A DNA stretch of 64,000 nucleotides from Acanthornis magna (Eukaryota; Chordata; Aves; Passeriformes; Acanthizidae). Every line of letters starts with the position of its first letter. Within the stretch, counting starts at the first letter, position 1. The translations under genes were made by a program, and so were the position numbers. The notes under the pieces were generated by a model. It had not been told where the DNA came from, did not search any database, and was given only the letters and a program-made list of their open reading frames with translations. Positions 1 through 9,884 of the stretch are shown one piece after another. The stretch covers positions 12,477,501 to 12,541,500 of the forward strand of contig JAWUZG010000029.1 in assembly GCA_036785705.1 (NCBI GenBank). The letters are read 5' to 3'.

Positions 1-108
1 GATTTCCAGGTCAACACTAATTTATATTCCCTGGGCTGAGGCTAATTATAGTTCACAGCTCAAAATGGCTATTTCTTTAAGTAACTTCACTCTTTTAATG
101 ACTCTTAG

Positions 109-260
109 TTTGCGCGCACACTATGCGATTGACGACGTACCTATCAATCAGCTGCACGGCAGTTCTACAGCCTATGACGCTCAGAAGGAACTAGAGTTCT
201 TCTTCCCTGAGGAAAAAACTTTTGCATTAATCAAACCTGATGCTGCTAAGCACCATAAAG
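109..260 (+). CDS. NME8: NME8 exon: end of NDK domain 2 and start of NDK domain 3
   Basis: The acceptor CTCTTAG ends at 108 and the donor GTAAAG starts at 261. The frame reads [25 protein letters not shown], which is the C-terminal helix region of an NDK domain including its active-site histidine (N-x-x-H-G-S), and then [12 protein letters not shown], the first strand of the next NDK domain with its KPD motif. The exon ends after the first base of a codon. An ATG at 65 in the same frame is intronic and not a start. Confidence 0.87.
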
Positions 261-1151
261 GTAAAGTATTTAGAAAGTATGGGCTATATCTACTGATGTA
301 AACATTGCTACAAAAGATTAACCATGCGCACTGCAGAAAATCATATCAAATGCATTCTTTTGATTCTCTGAAATATATTTTCTATGCAGAGAAATGCTTT
401 TACAGGGCTTGCATAATTCAGATTGAGATCTCAAATGTGACATTTCCTCTGCTTAAGCTGCCTATAGGTCTTTCTTCACTAGAATAGTGGCGAAGAAAGA
501 GATTTCTTAGCTAGGTTAAACCTTTTAAAAGCCAGGCACTTCTGCAGACTATATGCCCAGCATCCTTATGAGTCAAAGGAGAGAGAAACTTGCCAAACTT
601 CTGTAACTTAGTTCAGACAGGTGTCTCTACTGACTCAAAAGGTGTGATTGCTCTGTTAGATTCATTCCCATGCTTGGTTTAACTTACTGTTAGACTAAGG
701 GAATAAGGAGGAAAACGTCAAAGTAAAAAGAACACAATGTACAACTTGGAATCTTGCCCTAAGGATGTTTGCTGCCACTTTTGAAAAATCCTCTATCTAG
801 AGCCTACTTAGCATCATTCCATTCTGTCCTAACAAATTTCAGTAGTCTTTCTAAGGTTAATTTATCATTGGCTTTTGCGAGTCTTTCTTCTCCTCTTGTA
901 ATAATCCACATTGACTTCAGCAGGCCAGCTGATGTTTGACGCAGCATTACAACTACAGTCCACATTCTGTTCAATGTCAGAAACAACTGTGAATGCTGTT
1001 GGTATAGTTTATTACAGGCTGGGTTTGATACCTGCATCAAGATGGACAATGCACTGACAAAGGTTTTTGCCTATTATAGAAGACTGTTGAAGCGTCTGTT
1101 ATGTTGTCCATATTTGGGTTGATATAATAAGAATTCTAATAGCTGTTGGTG

Positions 1152-1196
<45 letters not shown>

Positions 1197-2269
1197 GGTT
1201 TTCTGAAACGTTTAAAGTTTGGGCATTTGAGTTTGTCTGGTTTTTGCATCTAAACACTTTCAATCAAAAACTGGCTTCTCTGTTATTCTCCTAGATGAAA
1301 TTATAAAAAAGGTTAAAGAGGCTGGATTTAGCATCTCAAAGGTAAAAGAAGAAGCTTTAACTCGTGAAATGGCGGCACAGTTCTACAAGGATCATGAAGG
1401 AAAACCCTTTTTTGAAGACTTAGTGAATTGTATGACTGCGTAAGTGTCTTGGTTTACAGCATTGATGTATGTAAGCAGACATCACACTTTGAATCTACAG
1501 TGTCAACAAAACATGTTACACCAGAAGTGATGCAAGGATTTTACAAACTGTCACTCTTTCTGTCAGGTTTAGTGGCTTCTAGCACAGAGAGCTCTTCCTT
1601 TAAAAGGGAAATTTACAATTCTTTTCAAACTTATGGGTAGTATTATTTTGGATTTTATTTTCTCTAAAAAGGAACTGCTTTCCAATGTAATCCTTTTCCT
1701 CTTCATGCAGGACAAATATCTTCCTCATAATATTGTCAGTATAGCTGATAAAAACAGTGTATATTGTCTTGCTTCAGAAATTATTGGGTGATAATATTTT
1801 TCAGACAAGAAATCCAAATCCAAATATCTGACCATCATAATCTCTTAGGCTTTCAAATAAGATTATATTGCCTTAAACAAAACATTCAGAAACAAATTTA
1901 AATGTTTAAGCAGCTTAATAAAATTAAGGTAGTTCAATGCTTATTATAACCCTTCATGGTACCTCTGACGCTGAAGCTAAGTATGCATCTCAGAAATCTC
2001 AGAATAGTCTAAGAGCTTCCTTATATTGATTTTACAGGGGTCCATCAGTGGTAATGGTCTTATCAAAGGAAAATGCTGTGGAAGAGTGGAGGCAACTAAT
2101 GGGTCCAACCGATCCAGAAGAGGCAAAGAAGACCTGTCCTGAATCAATTCGGGCTCAGTTTGCACATGATATTTTGTCTAATGCTGTTCATGGATCGTCT
2201 AATGTAGAACACGCACTGAAAAGCATTGAGTTCGCATTTGGAGAGCTTGGTACAGAACTAAACAATTAG
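109..2269 (+). CDS. NME8: NME8 (TXNDC3), 3' part: last three coding exons
   Basis: The joined exons 109-260, 1295-1439 and 2038-2269 keep one frame (splice phases 1 and 2 at the two internal joins) and end at TAG 2267-2269. The translation holds the end of one nucleoside-diphosphate-kinase (NDK) domain with motif NQLHGSS, then a full NDK domain from [10 protein letters not shown] to NAVHGSSN. Two NDK domains in tandem in one vertebrate chain, placed next to SFRP4, identify NME8. In known family members an N-terminal thioredoxin domain is followed by three NDK domains, and the protein acts in sperm tails and ciliary axonemes (outer dynein arm; linked to human ciliary dyskinesia). The N-terminal exons are outside the window. 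Family and orientation are strongly supported; the exact 5' edge of the first exon is inferred from its acceptor. Confidence 0.9.
1153..1192 (+). repeat. Poly(T) tract of 40 bases
   Basis: An uninterrupted run of T lies in the NME8 intron about 100 bases upstream of the acceptor at 1294. It may be the reverse-complemented poly(A) tail of an old retroposed copy or a plain mononucleotide repeat; no retroposon body was recognised beside it. Confidence 0.95.
1295..1439 (+). CDS. NME8: NME8 exon: central part of NDK domain 3
   Basis: The acceptor TTCTCCTAG ends at 1294 and the donor GTAAGTG starts at 1440. The product includes [20 protein letters not shown] and [15 protein letters not shown], which match the alpha-1/beta-2 segment and the Y-x-D-x-x-x-x-P-F-F nucleotide-binding segment of NDK proteins. 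The tyrosine of FYKDH corresponds to the stacking-helix tyrosine of the family. A 40-base T run lies about 100 bases upstream in the intron. Confidence 0.9.
2038..2269 (+). CDS. NME8: NME8 terminal coding exon: C-terminal part of NDK domain 3
   Basis: The acceptor TTTTACAG ends at 2037. The frame reads [20 protein letters not shown], then [24 protein letters not shown] and [10 protein letters not shown], and ends in TELNN followed by TAG. This covers the GPxVxMVL strand, the GxTxP loop, the SIRxxF arginine and the N-x-x-H-G-S catalytic histidine of an NDK domain. The usual aspartate after HGS is serine. Only a short tail follows the domain. Confidence 0.93.
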
Positions 2270-2845
2270 GATACAACCTCTAAATTTGATATTCATGTAA
2301 TTAGACATATTTGACTACCCAACCACGGTATTTAGAATATATAAACACACTTATTTTCCTTCATACTCCATCTAATTTTAGTCAGGCAGTTTTTGTTATC
2401 AGCTCTTCCATATTGCAAAACATCTCGATGTAACAAGTAATGTCTGACTGTAGTTTGACATTGGTAATGATTTCTTCATGTGTGCTTAGTAGATGGTTTC
2501 TCTTTTATCATTTTAACAGATTTATGCCTTTCCAACCATTCCAGGATTCTAAAGTGTTTTGCGTCTTGCTACCTTAAAAAGAACAAGGAAGGACAAGGGT
2601 CAAGGAATGTGATTAAAATAATATTAATGACACATCTACTGTGATGTGGACTGAGTACTGCAGTTCCAAATGTGAGCCAAATGGGGCTCCTGGGCCCACT
2701 GGCCAACTTCATATGTGTGCACCCCTGGTGAGACTGCTCTGGGCTATTAAGGCCTATTGGTTCCCTCAGGGCCCTGAAAAAAAATTACATTGTTTATTTA
2801 TCCTTTTCCTAACTATCTTCTAATTATTACTGTCACAGGTAGGAT

Positions 2846-2851
2846 AATAAA
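2846..2851 (+). terminator. NME8: Candidate NME8 poly(A) signal
   Basis: An AATAAA hexamer lies 577 bases after the NME8 stop codon and is the first canonical hexamer I noticed downstream. Use of this site is inferred only. Confidence 0.3.
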
Positions 2852-5800
2852 CTAAAAGGCCATTTACTTAATTCAAATATATCAAAGCAACTAAAATATA
2901 AAGCCAGCTCTTACATAACAGCTATTCTTGACATGTACCTCCTTGCCAAACTAGCAAATTCATATCCTGTCCAGTCTAACTTGGCTGGCCTTCATGAAGA
3001 ACACAAATATTATTCAGTAGTTGATATATTCTCACTTTTGCTGTCTGAGTCTGTTGAAGGTTGAGATTCTAAAGAATGGCGTTCACTTAAAACAATTTAC
3101 TTACATTGTTTATTATAAGTGTGAAGTCAAGAAAAAAGTCCTTCTCACACATTCTTTATTGTTCCTATTGTATTTAATACAACTAACTGTTGTAAAGAGC
3201 TTCTTGACAAATATTTCTGTTGTGATGGGGCATTTATTTTAGACATTCCTCTAGCAGAAGTTGGACTGAGCATTCTCCTGGTGGCCCATTTTCACCTACG
3301 GCTGCTTTAGTGCCATAAACTCAGCTTGAGGTTCACTAGCCTGTAGGAGGTGGTAATTAGTGTAAAATTTATATGTCGCCTCTGTGAGGTGAGTTCTGAG
3401 AAATATAATTCAGGATTGCTGTATGTTCTTTGGCTTCTTTTTAGCTTCAAAACCCCATTAAAATTGTTCTTCCTGGCATTATTTCAGTGCTCTGGATCTT
3501 TTGGGTCCTGGCATGCTGCACTTTAGACCAAGAAGCAGCCTCAGAAAAGAGTAGATGGCTTGAGTAGAGCAATTTCACATATATCAATTCAGCTCATTTC
3601 CTCAGATCTTTGCTGGAGTTAATGACTTCTCAACCAGTGGGACAAATACAACGTGGAAAGTTTAGGAGGGTTTATTTTTTGACAGGAGCAGAAATGTTGA
3701 AAACAGCAAAATGCGTTTAAGTCTTAATAAGAGTCCATAATGTGTCTGGTGGAAGTTCACAATCAAATAGCTTGAAAAGTATCATACACAGGTTATGAGT
3801 ACAGTGAATCATTTATTACGCTGGTATGAGAAATTTCAGTTTGTTGTGGCGATACTGTAGCTCCGCCTCTGCCTATTGAAGTTGGTAAAACTCTGCATAC
3901 TGAGTTATTGCTCTTGCTTAACCATTATCCTTCATACTGCATCACATCATTCTTAATCAATATAACATTTTTTTGAGTTTGGTTTAACCACTGGATGTTG
4001 AAGGATTTTGTTTATTTGGTTTCACATATTCGTGTGAGTAAATTACAATCCCTGCTTTGTGCTTGGTTAAAATGATCCGGTAGATTCCATTGAAATATTA
4101 TGCATAGATCCATTAGAGTTTTTTCTTCACATTGCCTAAGTATTCAAACACAAACTGAAATGTGGGAGCATTTCATCTATTAATGCTCATTTTCTTCTCT
4201 TAAACATGTTCTTGATCTTCAAGTCTTTTAGCAGCTTTGGAAAGGAGAAATCTAACTGATACATCTTAAAACAACTTAAAATAACTGTTTCAGTCAGAAA
4301 ATGAAGAGATTCAGATTTGCAAAATTTTTATATCTTTGAGAAACAGACTTCTGTAGAAGTATCAAAATATGCATTCAAAAGAATGGCAATCAAAATACTG
4401 TCAATATTTTAAGAGATTGCTTTGCCTCTTTAAAGTTTAACTCATCCTGTAGGTATTGCACACATTATTTATACAGCCATCTACTCTTCTTTGAAAATTA
4501 TATTACTGTGACATAGATATGGATGTAATTTTTAAGAATTTGAACATTTGTGGTGGGATCGGCAATAATTTGATTTATAGAGTCAGGAGGGCTCTGTCCC
4601 AACAAAAACTCCATGGGGTCTCATAGATTAAAATCTTCCTGCAATTAAATTTACACAACTCTACTGCGTACAAAACTTACAGAAAGTCTGACTGTCCATT
4701 TATCTCATATCTAAATGCCAGTTCAAAAGAGAATGTGGCCTTTCCAACTGTTTATTTAGAAAATATCTTGTAGTTCATCATAGAATTAGGGGGTGCAAAG
4801 ATTTGATTAAAATTCTTCCAACACTAACAAAAGATAACATAATTATTCTTCTGATTTTTGTCCCAGCAGGAGAGAAATGGAACCACAGGGCATGTTTATT
4901 TGTACCACAGACCACATATTTCCTTGTTTAGGAACTTTAATGAAGTCATAATCTGACTCTGAAGACTATATTAAAGATCTGTTTCAGTTTAGAATGATAA
5001 ACAAGAGGGTTATAAATCTCAAAATACTGTTTTAGAAGAATAAGTATGTCTGATTGCAGTGACTTTTTGTACTGAATTACTGCATAAAAAAATAAGACAA
5101 GCAGAGAAAAAGCTTTTTTTCCCTGCCAAGAAGATGGAGTCAATCAGTTTGTGGCTGTGTACCACTGCACTGTTTTTCCTTTCCTCTGACTGCTGAATGA
5201 GCTACAATGGCAAGTCAGAACTTGCAAGTATCTCTTCACTTTGTCCACAGTTCTTTGTAAGAAAATGATCAGTTCTCTGATTACCTTGCTCAGAGAATGC
5301 ATACTGATGTTCTCTGAGTATCTACAAACTCTAAAGTTTTCATCACACTGTAACCACAAGGAATCAAAACACTTAGGGTGTTGTTCTGTTTGGGGCATCT
5401 CTTGGTCACTCTGACGCACCCATTAACCTTCTGTCTGGATATAGACTGCCTAACATATTTAAGGTACTTTTGGGGCTTGATCTTAGTGTCGCAACCTAGA
5501 GAAAAGGAAGGTACCCTCCCTTCCTTTATGCTCATTTCCATAGTGGTTTATCCACAAGCCTTTTGGCAGCAATGGGAACCAATCAAATATTAATAGATTA
5601 CCTGGGAGCCCTCAAATTTACTGCATATCCAGCAAACAAGTTTGTAAGCCCTGTTTTACATTCCAATAATGCTGTTGTTTAATTTTAGAGATGTTACACA
5701 AAATATAGTGTCAGCAGTTGAAATTGAGTATAATTTTTCCAGAAAGCCTTGGCTAGGTCTAATCAGAAGTAAGGCACTTTTATGGAAATTAGTTACTTGT

Positions 5801-5937
5801 AAGTTATGGGAGGGAGGGGGATATTTATAAATGGAAACATAATTTTGAATGTTTGTTGACCCATATTGATAGATTATATTTATTTACAAAATTAGTTCTA
5901 GCTGATGTGGTTTACCAGAAAAATCTGGTTGATGAAA

Positions 5938-6055
5938 TGTTTTCAGATGTGCATTTACATTCAACTGCTACGTGCAACCAAAAAGGCATGTGTCGGTTGT
6001 GCATAATTGGAGTAAATATTTTTTCAGGTTTCATTTATTTGGAATCTAGGTTACA
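5938..6055 (+). repeat. Local direct repeat, copy A
   Basis: Copy A resembles 6250-6355. The best core, 6011-6035, is identical over 25 bases to 6309-6333, running from AGTAAATATTTTTTCAGG onward. Similarity continues left through a shared GCATTTACA (5951 and 6262) and right into a TTTGGAA segment. The copies lie about 300 bases apart in the same orientation. Confidence 0.7.
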
Positions 6056-6249
6056 GTTCTGGATAAAAGAATTTAAGAGCTGTTTGAGTACTTTGGACAG
6101 GAAAATCTTCTTTTTATTTGCTTAGGAAGTATTTCTCAGTTTTATGAACTGACTGGACAAAAGTTGCAACACTGAATTGAGGTGACCGGGTCATTCAGGT
6201 CTTTTTGGAGGGGGGCTATGGGTTTTTTTTTTAAATGTGTTTCATAAAA

Positions 6250-6355
6250 GGGTTCTGATTTGCATTTACAGTGAAACTTCTAAGATTGTGCCAATCATTC
6301 ACAATTAGAGTAAATATTTTTTCAGGTTTCATTCTTTTGGAACTGAGGCTAGAAC
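6250..6355 (+). repeat. Local direct repeat, copy B
   Basis: Second copy of the repeat at 5938-6055, with small indels between GCATTTACA and the identical 25-base core at 6309-6333. It may be a local duplication or two insertions of one unidentified dispersed repeat. Confidence 0.7.
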
Positions 6356-8721
6356 ATTCAGTGAAAATACTGAATGACACTTCTAACTAAACCAGGCACA
6401 TGTGTGTGGGAGGTAGTAAGAAACTCACTAGAAGCATACGTTTGGTGTTCCAGGCAATTTTTATTTTATATGAAAAAAATGCCAAGCCCCTCAGTAAGAA
6501 GGCAGCTGCAACACCGAGAAAAAAAAAATTTGACACTTCAAGGATTTGGCCTGTTAATTTTTCATCTTTAAGTAGTTACAGTAATTAAGTTCATCCATCA
6601 GCAAATTATTTGCCCCCTCTGCTAAATCGAGGTTTCATGACTTCAGGGCTGGAGTGCACTAACACAGCAATGGCTTCACCTGGCCATGGATGTGCACAAG
6701 AAGAGGCGAAGTCTGACCTTTTTGCCACATGCCAGGGAGCAGAAGCGGTGAGTGGACCCTATGGGGAGGAATTTGCCTGCTCAAACAGCTCTCACTTCTC
6801 CAACACTTATTTCACACCTTTGCAAGGGAAGGGAAAGAAAGCTGCCTGGATCGTGTGGACGTTCTGGGTCTGGATTCAGCTGGCATTTGATGTCACAGGG
6901 AGTTAATAATTGTAGGGGATTTTCAAAATAAAAAAAGATAAATTACTTGCATTAGTGCTGAATTGGGTTGACCCATGGCACCTAAAAATATAGGAAAAAT
7001 GTGTTTGGAAAAATATACTACCTTATTAATTTATCACTTGCATGTCTGTTCTTTGTATTGTGATATCCCCTGATTTTTGTTGTATTGCCTTTCCTTCTTC
7101 CATATTTTTACCATATCAGATTGAAAGTTAGTCAGCATAAGGCATACACAAAAATGTCAAGGAGTTTGGAAACACCTGGCTCAGTGCATCAATGCTTATT
7201 CCAGCATATTGGAATGGTTAATCTAATGACAGCAACTTAAAGAAGGAATGGTGACAATTCTCTGGAGAAAATAATTTGTACATTTTTTCCTCTGATAAAA
7301 AAGAGTTTAACAGTTGTAAAATAAAATGTAATGTTGCTGGGGAGTCTAGGTAGCTGTTCCAAAGGTTTCATTCAACAAACACCACACTTGACTATGCTCA
7401 CAATAAAACTTGTTTACGTGATATATCATGACTTCAGTATTTGTTACTTCAACATCACATTGACATGACTGTCGTTCATTCTTTAATGGCTAACCATGTA
7501 TGTATTTATTTGGGTACTTTAAATTTGGATCAATAGGTAATTAAAGCTTAAGAAGTCTTGCTACACTGTACATAAAAAACTATTTTAGAAGTTTTCCAAT
7601 CATACTGATCTTTTAAATCATGCTTACTTAAGTCAGCATTTTCAAACTCACCTAAATTAGTCACCTGCAAGTGAAATTCTGTCTCCTTTGATTTCCATTT
7701 CAGTTTTCCATTTCACTGAACATGATTAATATTCCACCTCTAGGCTGTTTTTAAGCCCCTCTAAGTTTGTAGTCTGTTTTTTTAGACATGTCAAATACAC
7801 ATAATTCCCACTAAAGTCAATAGATGCTATATGTGCTCAGCATTCGTGGCACCTGGAATGAACTTGAGGTCTAATTCTGCAGGTGTTCCATGTCAATTAA
7901 GTACTGCACCTGCCCAGAATTACCAGTAGGGCTACACTCAAATGCTGACCTTTGTATATCTTAACCAACTGCTCAAAGCTCAACAACGAGCCATTTAGGT
8001 TGTTTTTCCCCCTTGACCTATCCTATATTCTATTACTCCATTTTTTGTAGCACCTCTGTCTGTTTGTTTTAAACATTTTAACTTGGCATCTGTGTCTCCA
8101 ATCTGCATTAGCATATTACCAAGTATGTAAGTGCTGCTATCAAAATCACTCCAGCATATTCTGCCTTGAATTTCACACATGCAAATTTCATTGGAATTAT
8201 TGTCATGGCAAAGATCAACATACTGCCATGACCAATTAATTGTATTTCTTTATGTTAATGTACACAGAACTCCTTTCTTTTTTCTTTTTTTTTTTCTGAC
8301 ATAGACCCTCTCTATTATAAAAATCCTCATTTTACCAGAACTGACCAGTCTAGTCCTTAGTCCTCCTGCAGGAGATCTTGAAGGTCTTTCGGGCATCTAT
8401 CATGAGCTCTTCTGATCTTAATGTTAGTGATCTTATGTGTTACATGAAACTGAAATCAGAATGTGTTATCTATGCTCCCTCATCCAAGTACACATGGAAA
8501 GGAATAGCGTAAATGCCATCTTGGAGTTACATCGATTAAGTTTACATCACCTTTGCTGTTCTAATACCTCACACAGATAATGTTAAGTCAGTAAACTTAC
8601 ATAAATAAAAGCATCTGCTTTTCCTGTCACCCTTTTCAGGGTAAATGTTATTTTCTGATAAGCAAAACTGCAGATAGCCAGTTGCTTTGAGAAGCTCATT
8701 AATAGTGACAAGGCTGATTGA

Positions 8722-8743
8722 TTTATTTATTTATTCATTTATT
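8722..8743 (-). terminator. SFRP4: Cluster of four candidate SFRP4 poly(A) signals
   Basis: Read on the minus strand this segment contains four AATAAA hexamers, at 8738-8743, 8730-8735, 8726-8731 and 8722-8727, spaced by 4 to 8 bases. It lies about 950 bases beyond the SFRP4 stop, and I saw no canonical minus-strand hexamer nearer the stop. It is a plausible but unproven 3' end. Confidence 0.45.
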
Positions 8744-9695
8744 CAGTCTCAGAAAAAGGTTAGAAATATGGTGTCAAATGATAAAAAGTTATCCAAATGA
8801 TTACTGAGCCACTTGAAGCCCTATCTTCTCCTTAATACTGTACAGTAGCTGTCAGTTATCTTTAGAATAAAGCTTCTATTCCAGTTTTCATAACAAAGCT
8901 ATATTACAGCAAATGTGTTACTTTTCAAAATTCTACAGATCTGTTCACTTCAATCTGTCCTTTCAAAAAATACTGATTTTTCAATTAGATGCTTAAATAT
9001 ATTTGAAATTAGAACAACAGAAGCCAGCCTGAAGTACAATAAAAAAATTAAATGTCTGCTTTGAATGCATTTTTACTACACAAACCCACAAGATCAAGTT
9101 CTATCACTGTAAGCATATTTTCGGCACACACATAAAAATAATCACATAATGCATACTCAGATGCTTAATGGTAAACTATGCTTTTGAACACTCTGAACAA
9201 GGTCTGTGATTCCAAATAGCAGATAGGTTCAGCTCCAGCAGCTGCAGTAGTTGCTGCCAGAGGTTACCACTCTTCTGCTGCTCCTCAGCTGCCATTTCTG
9301 CCAAGCTCTCAGCTAATTCACAAACTCATTGACTACCACACCAGCTGAGGAGAGGGAGAGACTCCATGCAGCTCTCCAGCAGGGAAGCAGAGCAGACAAC
9401 TGGTGCAAGGAGTCAAAACCTCTGGCAGCCAAGGCTGGTTCTATCTAGATGGGAAATCAAAGCCCAGTCAGCTGGAATATGCCTACCTCATATTAGTGCA
9501 AACCTATGCTCTATGGCTTGCAGTGACTTGAAAGGATAAGCAAACCTTTTAACAGTAAAGTGCAGCAAAAAGGTCTATGTAGAAATTGACATGATTTTTT
9601 AAGTCAGTGAGTTCCAGATTAATAAACCATGCTGACCAAGCAAGATTGTGACCTTTGTCATGCAGGGGAAGTCCTTCCTTTTGGGAATTTCACAT
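8744..9695 (-). other. SFRP4: Probable SFRP4 3' UTR
   Basis: This stretch lies between the SFRP4 stop codon and the AATAAA cluster. It has no open frame of note. The 9220-9430 part is richer in GC and CAG/CTG triplets than the rest. Assignment rests on position only. Confidence 0.45.
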
Positions 9696-9884
9696 TCATA
9701 CTTTTTTAGGGTTGATTTCTTTCTGGCCGTTTCTTATTTTAATGGCCTTTTTGGGGCCACTGATTAGTGGGTTGGTGTTCTTGCTTGGTGGTTTCAGGGC
9801 TCCACTCTGACCACTGCGTCCTGAATTCTGGTTCTTACTGCGGGCAGTTCTCCGCTTTTGTTCTTGCAGTCTCTGCTCCCACCT
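9696..9884 (-). CDS. SFRP4: SFRP4 exon 6: basic C-terminal tail
   Basis: After the acceptor ATCCCTACAG the frame reads [12 protein letters not shown], then a lysine-, arginine- and serine-rich stretch, ending [10 protein letters not shown] and stop. The basic tail and NPK-K/R-V end match SFRP4 proteins. Of the two close AG options, this one keeps the WExRLQEQ match. Confidence 0.94.
   Translation of the reverse strand, partial: RWEQRLQEQKRRTARSKNQNSGRSGQSGALKPPSKNTNPLISGPKKAIKIRNGQKEINPKKV

Larger units (their letters stand above)
2270..8721. other. NME8 3' UTR and intergenic DNA between convergent NME8 and SFRP4
   Basis: This AT-rich interval shows no convincing gene. Its open frames are short, lack recognisable domains and sit in no splice context I trust. 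It contains the NME8 3' UTR at the left and a local duplication near 6 kb. Segments around 7.8 kb resemble very old dispersed repeats but are too decayed to name. Confidence 0.6.

Noticed and set aside
5144..5593. Overlapping frames on both strands
   Set aside because: Several short frames overlap in opposite directions with no family features; chance is the simplest explanation.
6610..6906. 98-codon plus-strand frame between NME8 and SFRP4
   Set aside because: It has no domain, signal peptide, splice context or recognisable homologue; a chance frame is likely.
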